From Kryptolebias marmoratus (lineage: Eukaryota; Chordata; Actinopteri; Cyprinodontiformes; Rivulidae): a stretch of 64,000 bases of DNA. A program made the translations under genes and the position numbers. The notes beneath the pieces were generated by a model that saw only the letters and a list, made by a program, of their open reading frames with translations, made no database searches and was not told where the DNA came from. The DNA is taken from the NCBI RefSeq assembly GCF_001649575.2, contig NC_051440.1:18504816-18568815 (forward strand), given 5' to 3'. Positions 44,901-53,700 of the stretch are shown piece after piece (positions within the stretch are counted from its first letter, which is position 1; every line of letters starts with the position of its first letter).

Positions 44901-47900
44901 TTGGCTGGTTGCTACTGACTGAAGGGTCAGTCTCGTTGGAGAGAGATGACTGTGACTCATTGAGAATGAATTCAATTTCATCCTTCCGCTCATTGATATT
45001 TGGAAGTGATGAAATATTCTCCTTTACGGTAATTGCTTCCTTTTCACAGCGATCTTCTCTCTCAGCTGCATCAGTGGCCTGACATTCAGTTTCTTCGTGT
45101 TGTTGACTTGTGAGAGAGTTGACATTTGGCTTCTGAGGTGCTGATATAATAGGTTCTTTTTTGAATATAGAGTCTGAAATCACCTCGAGGCTTTTCATGA
45201 GATTTTCTGTGTATCTTCTCTGTTCCAAAATCTCTTCCTTTGTCTCAACAGGAGTCTCATTTTCAGCGCCTCTTTCTTTTAATTTTGGGTCATGATGAAG
45301 CTTGTCTTTGAGTTCGGCTCGTTCGTTGTGAACTGGAGCGTCAGTGCTGTGATTTTCACCAATTAACTCGAACTGGAATGGGCCAGGCCACGGAAGTTCT
45401 GCTGCACTGAAAGGCTCGGAAGGGATTCTTGAAACTTGTAGAGCTATTCCTTGCTCTGGGCATTTGACATTCAAACATTTGCCATCACTTTCAGACTCAT
45501 CCCCCAGTCGTAAAGGTGAAAATTTGCTCATTTGCAGCTGCTTGGGGGCATCCTGATCCAATAGTGGTGGGCTTTCCAGCTTAGTGGTCTGCAGCTGGGT
45601 TTCAAGCTCATTCACTATTCTCTTTATCTCCAGCTCATCCTCTGATACACAGCTGTTGAGAGTTGCACTGTAGTCAATTATTTTTTCTGGCAGAGACAAA
45701 GGAATGTGATTGTAGTCGGACTTCTTTTCATTTGTTTTTTCAGAACTGCTTTTGAACGGAGATATCTCATCTCGTAGCACGGGGTTAACCATGAGGTTCC
45801 AGTCTCTTTGTTCCATAAAAGTAGAAAACGATGAGGGGAACTCTTCCTTTTTATCAGCTGTCTCTAAAGAAGGGAAACCCTCTTTCTGAATGGGGATCTC
45901 AGAGTAAAGACTGCTGTCGAATCCTGTGAGATCCCCAAATATTGATGAGGTGTCAAATGAAAGCGGGGATTTCATAAGCCCTTGCTCTTGGTCCAGTGGG
46001 TAAGGCATGAGGTGGAGTGCATCTTTTTCGTTTTCAGTCGGGGATAGGCACACCTCATCCATCAAAGATGTGCAAAGAGATGCAGGTCTGTGTGTGTCTA
46101 GGTCGTTGACTAAACTAATAGCCTCTTTCACCATGCAGACACGGTCACTCTGTTTCTCCAATATGGTGCTGCCTGATAGCTTGAGCGGCGTTGCTTGTGA
46201 CCCTACTTCTCTTTCGCCCTTTGTGTTGCTGTCAATGTTAAAATCAGTTTCTTTGGTGATAGTTGCAGAATGACAATCAACCTTTAGTGTCTTGTTATTT
46301 GTGTTGCTGCTCAGTGTCAGTTCTTCGTCTGTGTTTAGTTTGTCTTTTCTCTGCAAGTTTTTTCTGTCTGAGCCGACCGTTGAGTCAGATTCTGTTTTAG
46401 GAGACACAAGTTTTTCTTTTGATTTTGTGTGAGAACTTCCTCTTTTTTCAGCATTCTTCATTGTGTCTCTGGCTTTTTGTGAAGATGTCAGCGGATCAGC
46501 AACTTCTGGATTTGAGTGAGTTTTCTTTGGTTCCTCTGCACCCTCTTTGTTATCAGAATGAACAGCCTTGTCTGTATTATATTTCTTGACAGATTTAGTG
46601 AATGTCAGTGCAAGAGTGTTGGACTCTTTAAATAACTTCTGCAGGGTAGACCTGTCATGGCTTTTTGGCTCTGGAGACTCTTTCTTTTTGTCTGCCTTCT
46701 TCTCACTGTCTGAGTCAGTGCGGTCAGTGCTTTTGGGGCTGTTGATGCCATCGCTTGAAACATTCACAGATGTGCTGAGGTCACTGCTTGTAGATGACCT
46801 GCTGCCTCTCCGCCTAAGTTTTTGGTGAGAACCTTGTTTCTTGGGAGTGACAGACAACTCCTCACTTTTTTTCATCTCAAAGCACTCCTTCGACTCGTGT
46901 CTCCACGCCGCCTGGTCCCGCTCGCTCCGGGCACGCCATTTGCACTGTTTGGTGTAAGTGTATTTACAGCGACTGCTTTGATTCAGCCGGCCCTGGCTTG
47001 CTATCTTTACAGGCTCACATTCATCATCTGAGTCAGAGACGTAGTCGTACTCTCCAAATGCAGGATTCTGCACAGTTGGAGTGAGTCTCTCCATCACCAA
47101 GGAAAACTGAAGGTTTTTCGTACCTTTCACATGGAGCTTGTGGAGTTTATTTTTTTGCTGAACTATTTTGTGAATGAGCTCCTTGCTCCAGGTGCCCCCT
47201 CCAGTGCTTTTCCTCTTGCTTTCTTTAGCTGCAGTTTTTGAGTTTGGAGACGTGGAGGCCTGTGAGGGCACTGACCCCCGAAGTGCAGGGCTGTCCTGAA
47301 AGCTTTTTAAACCACAATGCTCAGAAAAGTTGCTGGATAAGAGAAACCTTTGTGTGCTTGTGTTTTTGTCCTCGCTCTTACACAGCGTCCTCGCCTCCGT
47401 TACTTTGCTGTCTCGTTCCCACGTCTTCTCCCTTGAGGCGATTCTTGAATTTTTATGAAAGATTTCTTTTTTAATGTTAATTTTCTCATCTTCCAAATTC
47501 ATAGACATTTTCTTGTGGCTCTCAGTATCAGAGTCATAACAATACTTTCCTTGTGTGAAAGACTTTTCATCAGCTGCTTGTTTGATTTTGCTCTCAAAGA
47601 CCACAGATTCTTTTGTTTTCACACATTGTTTGCTTGATGATGTTTTGACAGTGGTGAGGTCATCATCAACGAATGCATCAATAAAGCTGCTGTCTATCTC
47701 TGCATTGTCTGACTGATACCCCAGCCCGTTCAAAGCTTCTGTTATTAGGCTGTCTAATTTGGCATCTTCCATTTCCAGCTCTGGGAGAGGGACAGGAAGG
47801 TTACCTGGACCAGAAAACAGGCTGAGTTTCAGTGGATCATCTTTATTTTCTCCTTTTGTTTCACTTTCAGACATCAGCTCTCCATTTTTGTTGAGGCCCA

Positions 47901-50586
47901 ACAACGACAGGTGAAGCTCAGATGGACATCTCAACAGTGGGACACTTGCTGGAGCTGCTTTGACTGGTTCTACGTGAAACTTTCGATTCTCCTCCATCTT
48001 TGATATGTCTTTGAGGTCATTTTGCGCAAATGTTTGTTGAGCACAGTATTGCTTGTGGCCTAAAAATGAAGCCATGTTGTTGAAATTCTGATCACACTGT
48101 TTGCAGGTCAGAAACACATCTAACTGGTCGAGATTCGCTGTGGCCAGTGAGCTGGCTAAGAGCTGATGGGCAGAATAGGGCGGAGGAGGCTGGTGATGCT
48201 CCACCCCAAAACTATCCACATAACCTTTACTTTCATCCATAGCTGTCTTTGGATGTGTGTTGCTTTGCAGGTAGCTCATCATGTCATCTTTGGGCCTGTC
48301 TGACGCATAGGGAAGAGCCCTTGAAGCATCAGAGTGAAACCGGTGAGGGTGTGTATTCAGGTGATCTGAAGGCAACTGAGTTTTACCTTGTGGCTGGTGA
48401 TAGAACGGGTGAGGCGGCACTGATTTTGATATCTGACTGTCCTCTGAACTGACATTAACTGGGCTGGTGGATGCAGGCGAGAGGGAGGAGCAGGTGCTAC
48501 TAGAAGCAGGGTTATGAACTGGGGAGGGCAAAGGGGATTCATACGGTGACACCCTCATAAGCCCCATAGGTGGGACCTGTAATGGTGGATAGTTGTAGTG
48601 TCGTGATGGTGCTGCTGGAAGAGACTGATTGAGTCCAAAGTACAGAGACTTATTCTTGGACTCACATAGTTGTGTGTGGCTCATCTCTACTTTAAAAGCT
48701 GAGACGGTGTTGCTGTTATGTTTTACAGAATCTTGTCTTTGGTTTGACAGCACATCTCCACTTCTGTTGCTCTGAAAAAGGCCGGGGCTTTTTAGGGAGT
48801 TATTTTTATGTGATTTACTCTCATCCTGCCAGTCAGAGGAGGAGACTATGTAAGCCATTTTTTGATTGCTTATTTGCCTTGATGACTCCATCCTGTTTGG
48901 GTTTGGCAGGGCAGAACTTGGTCGTGCTTGCTGCCAGGACATTCTGCTACTTTTAGATGAATTTGGCCTATGATCAATAGCTGTCTGGCTCTGAAACTGA
49001 AACTTCTCATTCATATCAGTATACTGAATTGTGTTTTGATCAGCTGGTGAAAATGCCTTATTAGGCCCTTCCCAAGAGTGTTGTATCCTGTTTAGAACCT
49101 TATTGTTGCTGCTTTTATCAAAAGGAATTGAGCTTGTGCAAATCGCATTCACTGTAGGATTGTTAAATGTTCTGTTGGGAAAGTGCATTGGAGAGCCTGG
49201 ACCTTGTGAAATATTTCTTGTGTGTATACCACCTTGGATGAGTGTTCTTTGGCTGGCAGCTGTGTCTTTGGAGTGACAGTTTCTCTTACTCCCAGAGGTG
49301 ACGGCTGCATCCTGACTGTCCGCCTGTGCAATATTGTCTGTGCTCTCAGGTAGAGCGGGCTTCCCCTGCTCTGACTGCTGTGAGCCGGAGCCAGAGCTGT
49401 CACTGCTGGGTGAGTCTTCACTCAGATTCCTGGGACACTGGATGGATGAGGCCACTGCCTGAATAAATTGGGGCTGCGGGGGATGGGGAAAAGAACTTTT
49501 ATCCTCTGGCTGATGTTCATTACCGAACTGAGTGCTGTTCTGAGCAATGTTTTGCCCTGCTCCAGGGGTAAAGGAAAAAGAGTTATGGGTGACATGAACA
49601 GAGCCCAGTGAAGAGTTTGCAAGGTCTTGGGACTGGGAGTTCTGTTCACAAGGAAAAGAGTCAGTTGTTGATTGTTCCAGTAAATGATATCCATATTGAA
49701 ATGGACCAGGCACAAATGCACTTGCCTTACTGGTTTCTGGGAGAACAGAGGACTTTTGTGATGAAAGTCCATAATTAGCACCATTAAAAGTTCGTTCAGG
49801 AGACTGCCAAGCATTTGAGCCACTTAGCTGACAGTCAGTCAAAATAAGCAGGCTACCAGTCTGTGCACTGTTGTTTTCCATTGAAGCTGGTTGCTGTTGC
49901 TGTGACAAGGGTGGGTGTGGGTGTGATGTTGTTCCACTTGAGGAACCCAGTGGCTGTGAGGTAAAGCTTGGGGAGGTGATGTTAGGAGAATTTTCCTGGA
50001 AGAAGCGACTGTAGTTGAGCTCTTCCTGCTGTAGTTCAACCTCTCTCTCTGGCATACTGGGAACGTGGAATCTGTAGCTGCCCGAGACTGGGCCACGACT
50101 ATCTTCCAACTTCTTGGGTGGCAAAACCTTTTGTTGTGGATAGGCAATGCCAACAGTGCGTGGATTTGCAATGCTTAGTCTGTACAGCTGCTGTGGGTTG
50201 CCACGCTCTGCCTTTCCTGACCGCTTCCCCTTCTCTCGGCTGCGGCCCTTTCCATTTGGTGACTGGGGACTGCTTTTCCCACTCGACCAAGTCCCGTCAG
50301 TGACAAACTTTGATCTGTTGTGCAGTGATCTGAAGTCAATCTTCCCCGTCTGCTGTGGCCGTATGACAGCTTCACGCTGCTGAGGACAGTCCCTTTCTTT
50401 CTCTAGGTTTTCAGCGTTGGCCTCTTTGTTGCTGAGTCTGGCCTCAGTGCCTGTGCTTGAAAAGTGCTCCGAAGACCCCTTTGTGGCTTTGTCACTCTGC
50501 TGTTCCAGCGCCGTATCCTCATCCTGCTGTTTGGACTCCGCATCCAGCTCTTTGACTGCATGCATCTGTCGAGTCTCTCCTGCCAT
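38950..50586 (-). CDS. znf469: Zinc finger protein 469, single giant coding exon
   Basis: A 3878-residue frame without interruption, close in length to human ZNF469 (about 3.9 thousand residues). Human ZNF469 is mutated in brittle cornea syndrome; the protein is thought to be nuclear and to influence extracellular-matrix genes. Fingers: C2HC at 828-848; C2H2 at 2522-2543; then a cluster at 3094-3114, 3122-3144, 3154-3174, 3287-3307, 3315-3336 and 3368-3388. An extra CxxC sits at 3352-3355. Family blocks recognised from memory include ESPLPSP and the Ser-rich run after it (about 680-720), LDQLDVFLTC before finger 1, DAKLDSLITEALNG to IDSSFIDAF (about 940-977), and KELIHKIVQQKNK (about 1130). 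The remainder is Ser/Glu/Lys-rich and probably disordered. This ATG is the first in frame after a stop at 50722-50724. It could be one of two teleost paralogues. Confidence 0.93.
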   Translation of the reverse strand: MAGETRQMHAVKELDAESKQQDEDTALEQQSDKATKGSSEHFSSTGTEARLSNKEANAENLEKERDCPQQREAVIRPQQTGKIDFRSLHNRSKFVTDGTWSSGKSSPQSPNGKGRSREKGKRSGKAERGNPQQLYRLSIANPRTVGIAYPQQKVLPPKKLEDSRGPVSGSYRFHVPSMPEREVELQQEELNYSRFFQENSPNITSPSFTSQPLGSSSGTTSHPHPPLSQQQQPASMENNSAQTGSLLILTDCQLSGSNAWQSPERTFNGANYGLSSQKSSVLPETSKASAFVPGPFQYGYHLLEQSTTDSFPCEQNSQSQDLANSSLGSVHVTHNSFSFTPGAGQNIAQNSTQFGNEHQPEDKSSFPHPPQPQFIQAVASSIQCPRNLSEDSPSSDSSGSGSQQSEQGKPALPESTDNIAQADSQDAAVTSGSKRNCHSKDTAASQRTLIQGGIHTRNISQGPGSPMHFPNRTFNNPTVNAICTSSIPFDKSSNNKVLNRIQHSWEGPNKAFSPADQNTIQYTDMNEKFQFQSQTAIDHRPNSSKSSRMSWQQARPSSALPNPNRMESSRQISNQKMAYIVSSSDWQDESKSHKNNSLKSPGLFQSNRSGDVLSNQRQDSVKHNSNTVSAFKVEMSHTQLCESKNKSLYFGLNQSLPAAPSRHYNYPPLQVPPMGLMRVSPYESPLPSPVHNPASSSTCSSLSPASTSPVNVSSEDSQISKSVPPHPFYHQPQGKTQLPSDHLNTHPHRFHSDASRALPYASDRPKDDMMSYLQSNTHPKTAMDESKGYVDSFGVEHHQPPPPYSAHQLLASSLATANLDQLDVFLTCKQCDQNFNNMASFLGHKQYCAQQTFAQNDLKDISKMEENRKFHVEPVKAAPASVPLLRCPSELHLSLLGLNKNGELMSESETKGENKDDPLKLSLFSGPGNLPVPLPELEMEDAKLDSLITEALNGLGYQSDNAEIDSSFIDAFVDDDLTTVKTSSSKQCVKTKESVVFESKIKQAADEKSFTQGKYCYDSDTESHKKMSMNLEDEKINIKKEIFHKNSRIASREKTWERDSKVTEARTLCKSEDKNTSTQRFLLSSNFSEHCGLKSFQDSPALRGSVPSQASTSPNSKTAAKESKRKSTGGGTWSKELIHKIVQQKNKLHKLHVKGTKNLQFSLVMERLTPTVQNPAFGEYDYVSDSDDECEPVKIASQGRLNQSSRCKYTYTKQCKWRARSERDQAAWRHESKECFEMKKSEELSVTPKKQGSHQKLRRRGSRSSTSSDLSTSVNVSSDGINSPKSTDRTDSDSEKKADKKKESPEPKSHDRSTLQKLFKESNTLALTFTKSVKKYNTDKAVHSDNKEGAEEPKKTHSNPEVADPLTSSQKARDTMKNAEKRGSSHTKSKEKLVSPKTESDSTVGSDRKNLQRKDKLNTDEELTLSSNTNNKTLKVDCHSATITKETDFNIDSNTKGEREVGSQATPLKLSGSTILEKQSDRVCMVKEAISLVNDLDTHRPASLCTSLMDEVCLSPTENEKDALHLMPYPLDQEQGLMKSPLSFDTSSIFGDLTGFDSSLYSEIPIQKEGFPSLETADKKEEFPSSFSTFMEQRDWNLMVNPVLRDEISPFKSSSEKTNEKKSDYNHIPLSLPEKIIDYSATLNSCVSEDELEIKRIVNELETQLQTTKLESPPLLDQDAPKQLQMSKFSPLRLGDESESDGKCLNVKCPEQGIALQVSRIPSEPFSAAELPWPGPFQFELIGENHSTDAPVHNERAELKDKLHHDPKLKERGAENETPVETKEEILEQRRYTENLMKSLEVISDSIFKKEPIISAPQKPNVNSLTSQQHEETECQATDAAEREDRCEKEAITVKENISSLPNINERKDEIEFILNESQSSLSNETDPSVSSNQPISSQPSEPAENRDYKIETKVTSEEDITANSHLTESSRCSSVVMHRSHEFEKSSRNGDAEDNLNQLNKNKDDGSQCVPTDGCEEAEAVKEITRQPEGHPSSPALVDPTQEIGKKIAGGIQSALEQQSTNDNLEDVSSSQAGELKVACSDVAVEKITVETSKQNHLNVISSSKNSIPSKMFRETNMSLEMVTSDEPCSPILVKTDTESCCSPLPDTKSAEGQSNLLILSQSDGIINSDSCKMTPFNESLKTDTSLNFESARKQEEILNVQDIKEHLPVDFMASQQNSPCREAAEESHCIFLDSASAASPLLLISLQQPLQKFDSGEDLCGPKNCIDQGSKNVKSPTIKDDNQILQEAVNSDSLKGTAEMGCSLIPQLDLGNTECKISEAVRSSPLPVSSTAEPPEVTDGLEKSDLMYDLKLSPLNYNILSDEPPQLNQYDYIPISPASKPEENLHTKQRPGEDCESCDLSVNPALIFHQTETETAMSLNTDPGAKLHPSNEPLKFTCFSLGLTDEIKKDNSSDGDVKASLEAFHDPAEPAEDLQIHADLLSKAETQNIVPHKASADDNILKKEISDDVPTSKPLTICENDQMPFTADQSEKQLTTFHQIHKETTQKKTQSSDQQGKVLCEICFMCFRTVPGLKRHKAMKHSVRAEKCVGPQSTTSSHQGTMLIYEALQTTEKKHKDDSQTCFPAKIDGLPEISSSLTSKTAETESVLEEVATETSAVTVDEINHQNALLPAKAKKNNKARKNKNSELNPDPFSDELLHLLKTDILQAITPEFKNSTLQEHGKSPEGKINDRSAARKEEFPHFASSDVAFNNTAQTPTKEPNAPSELVGHNQLGDTEVMKCVSTTKRAYLEVCMDSNVESVEKEITGERDESRKTLCSVGEMREVKGSDDSLGLESLRKVSTENKCGKNRSPSNNPNPLSCLSSSPPSPPSMSPDLRALLDDDATFSQLFPRDEEAKRKKCQRVYSKRNKRPKFSLHSDETVDYLPPETFMQNKDQYTEAQAEQSISDNQTNHCEYETISIDDAIMLNMCHNSTLKADGKPLPDGNQSDRHGDINPLGSTIDKPGAEWSESSDYTGFNGCSSVTSEPSLCKPEEVLSSSCPLPLPAAPCTVNSCTTEGPHSFQSIDIQNINTTFQLPDIQFFDSDKEISVAPPPETADTDSRDDKKSKKVMERRGRKRQDGGIKVKDKQYKCKVCFTWFLTLGELNFHKLSHNPSPPPTCYMCVQRKFSSREQLRDHLREKHAKNKTGIWTCGMCLKEISDVWMYNEHLREHATQFARRGQTQGSMLGLPGGFMQETAVKNFISSIMQQRPSKANRESSKMTREQEKSVAADCSEGAEVKLHKIKSSNGGSGKQSSLTPLEVLHKTEAPKSVEMHPNCKDPSRDCHHCGKQFPKPFKLQRHLVVHNLERIFLCHKCPIFYQEAQELKEHLRRAHEEVDELDSKHTTLYTCELCADVMHVIKKSFICSTCNYTFSKKEQFDRHMEKHLSGGNKIFKFRGVLRPVKASVSKENECNSPASKKRRLLSDSLQENSSDSGIASLSSLHLNQNPETQPKPSVSTADDSTQTFTNEYDNDTNNTNVKTEDISADCSQLEELENCIRLSSTESATPKKEETNLTPSPHLSKECSEKSVTEPCDVKEEHESVCIRAEATLWKASKDSCDAEEEMVKAKEGDTTESEDKTDLPPACENSFVSSTEKQIPLKTSESAKHELAVDEMNQRGDDEPRHHALSCNDSKQQVSSHGAEQQSSSQMKNNAAPDTTDNTKTSSITSYAKATESTPAIQSKVSPLASATNEDKDVVKPQKRRKDMKSAHILQRVSSPATQENFAVDSKAKKKFRPSKCANPSLQRKSDGSNEYPVLSSVRDDVVGNKIVSKCKNGSLSVSSKRGLLESCLPKKVDIIKKGPLGRSVHAPVSKVSSVTMNNSLNKPRPKMGVRSVESNSYRTAESQNHLLSQLFGQKLTSFKIPLRKDASESIN

Positions 50587-50775
50587 GTTGCACAGTCTGT
50601 GCTGTGAAGTCCTGGTCCTCAGAATTGCTATCTGGGAGTCAGGAACATCATGTTCTGGGTAATGTGATTTAGTAAACGTCCAGTGGCAGGAACCGCAGGG
50701 ACAGGGCTGCTTGCTGCAAGCTCATCTCTTCACCCTCATTGTGGACTGAGGATCTGGCACTGAAGCAAAGCCGAC
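50587..50775 (-). other. znf469: znf469 5' untranslated part of the coding exon, with a short upstream ORF
   Basis: On the - strand a long pyrimidine tract ends in TTCCAG at 50776-50777, a strong acceptor, so the exon starts at 50775 and has 189 nt of leader. Within it, tandem start codons ATGATG (50651-50646) with A at -3 open a 7-codon frame ending TAG at 50628. It is out of frame with the main start and closes 41 nt before it. The exon(s) spliced to this acceptor were not found. Confidence 0.6.
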
Positions 50776-53700
50776 CTGGAAGAAAAAAAAAGAAAAAAAG
50801 AATTGAATAACATGCTTTTACTTTTGAAATTTATAAATTAATAATTCAAGACAATAAAATATGTATGTGTTTTGCTAAATATTAAGACAAGACATTAAAC
50901 ACCACTTGTAAGAGAATTATGCATATTTAAAATAACTTTGGGAGATGTGGTGGAATCCTTCACAAAAGCAACACATTTAAAGAGTAAGTTCTTACATAAC
51001 TATTTCAAAACATTCATTTTAAATAAAAAATAATAGTTTACACTTTTTTATACAGAGAAACTTTATGCTCCCTGTTTCTGCCAGCAGAGAGCACTATTGC
51101 ATCAGTGCACCAGAATGCTCCTGACACTCAAAGATTAAGCATAAACTTGGGGAATTAAAATAAAACTTCTGTTCCTATTCATACATATCCTAAAGAAACT
51201 ACTAACTAAATTACCTACTTCTGACAAAAAGAAAGGCTCTTTTCATACAGATCTTTCTGAGTGTTGAGCTGCATCGTCAACTTTCACAACACTAACAGTC
51301 CCAAGAAACCAGCTCACATTTGAAAAGATGAATTTCTCTACAGCACTGAACATGTGAAAAATATAGTGAATGAACCCAAAAAGGTCTGCCAACAAATGAA
51401 TCACAGAGTCCTTAAGAGCAGGGACACAATGCTACAGTGTTCTGTTCATGGAGTGTTTAGATCATGGAGGACTATCGAGGATTACTCAGACAGCTTTTAG
51501 ACAGTGAGAACTGTGAGCATGCTGACATTTGTTGCTTTTCTCCCAAGCATCCCAGACACAACTTCTCAGGTCTGAGTTTACTTTGGCCTTTTGCTTCCTT
51601 TGAGGTCCAACCAAACGAAGCCTGGAGTTAGCACCAAAATGTAATTTCTAGGCCTGGTAACTAAACTTCCATCCAGCACTCCTGTCTGCCTCCCCCAGTT
51701 ATTACCAAAGCCGGGGGAGGTCTGTGGTTGGAGAAGCTACAATTTATCTCTGTTTCGGCTACTTTCCATCATACTGAAGCACCTCCGTTTGTATATCTTT
51801 ACTAAAAGAAAAAGGCTTCATCTGAAGGAGTGAGTGCTAATTTCCTGATGAAATCTCAGTCCTACTGTATAAAAGTTTGGCATGTGAACATTGCTGCATG
51901 GGGCCTCTCCCTCAGGCAGTGACTACTCAGAAGTCTGTCAAGCACACCTACTGCAAGATGCATTTTCTCATCTGCACCATAAATTTTCAGACCATTTGGG
52001 GGCTGGTCAAACGTGCAAAGATAAAAAGATGTTGTAAATATATCCATCCTCATAAATCTCTCAAGTGATAGTTTTTTAAAAGTCTCAGGGTCATTTTGGG
52101 CTCAGCACTTGATTTTGTTTCCTTCCAGAGAGGCTCTTTATCAGCTCAGAGGATTATATTTTAACAGCTAACTTAAGGTACTGCAGTAACTGAATTACAT
52201 AAATGGCTCTGTATCCTACAGTGGTTTCCCTTTTATAGAACTGATGCCACAAGCAATCAGTTTTTACAAAACCCACTCTGGTAGCTAGGCAGATAAGTAA
52301 CCTACGTTTAGTCATTTGAGTAAAAAATAGCTTTAGGTCAACTGTGCAGTTAGCTTTATACAAAGCAAGACATATCTTTATCAATGGAGATCTTATAAAA
52401 TCCTCTTAGCATCAGGTGATAGGACTGTTTTATAAAACACAATATGATGCTGATAACTCTGTAGCTAATAAAAGAAATCCTCACATTTGTACGTTTTATT
52501 AATCTTGACAAATTAAATGTTTATAATCATAATTAACACATGTGTAGTCCTGTTTCTAATTAAAGATATTGCAGCTCTTAAAGGCTAAGTCTTGTTGCCT
52601 TTGTAACGTCAGGGTTCAGAGATGCAGGTATCAAATGAGCTGGTGGGCCTATCATGTTGCATCAGTAGCCAGAGTGTCCAGATGCGACTTTACAACTGAA
52701 TAGTTGGTCATAACTCTCCATTTTTACTTAAAGGATCGCGCTCTGGCGTGCGTTTCCTTGTCTCATCCTCTGGTAAAAGTTCTGAAGGCATTTAACAGGT
52801 TATGAGGGACGCTTGAAGAGGAGACCAGGCTGGGTTTTAGCCTGGTTGTGAAAAATCACATACCCTTTACACCTCTACAGACTCTAAAAGCCAGTGTTTG
52901 CTGCTATCTCTGCCACTGGTTGGGTTAAAGGCCCTGCCAGTATCTCCAGCGGGTAATGCTTGATCCAGCTCTGCAAAGTCAACAGTTTGTATCATAAATC
53001 AAAGTCTCCATTTTATTTACCCAGACTCTGGGTTGTGGTTTGGGCCTTAGAATGAATGCCCCCAACAACAAAAAGACGAGTACGAGTATCACAAGGACCT
53101 TAGAGAAGTAGCACCAAAGCTTGAGCTGTCAGTTTGCAAAGAGTTAGAGGTCATTGATGTCCTTACAAATGCCTTGTCCACTTCCCCTACAGCTGTGTGC
53201 GGCTCAGTAAATCTTCTTATGCTTCAGTCTTCTCCGCACAAGTCAAAATGACTTCATGCACAGACTTTAGGCATATTAATCTGCCAACTTTGTGGCAACT
53301 TTGACATGGTTTGCTCAGTTTTATCTTGAAAAGCATATATTGCCGCTGGACTGTGTGTAAAGAAACTGTGGTGGTGGCAAAATTGCGAGCTGGGCACAAC
53401 CTGATATCAAATCCCCAGTGACTAGTCTAAAATTTATTCCATAAAATTGTGTTTTAGTGGAGCTTTACAAGTCAATTAAGACTGAGTGTATGTGTGTTCG
53501 TTTGGGCTCCTGTCAAATCACCAAGTTTCTCTGTGGCGCCCCATATGGCTTGACCACAACACCACCCTGATGCGTGAGACTGCTGAGTGTTTAAGAACTG
53601 GTGTATTTGTGGTAAAGACCCATATAAACTTTTTTCCCTTCTTCTTCTTCTTCTTCATTACTTTCACAGGGGTCTGTGTTGGTTTTACACAGGAATGCGG

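Noticed and set aside
49149..50375. - strand frames of 60-133 codons overlapping the znf469 N-terminal region
   Set aside because: Out-of-frame overlaps within the large exon, with no family resemblance.
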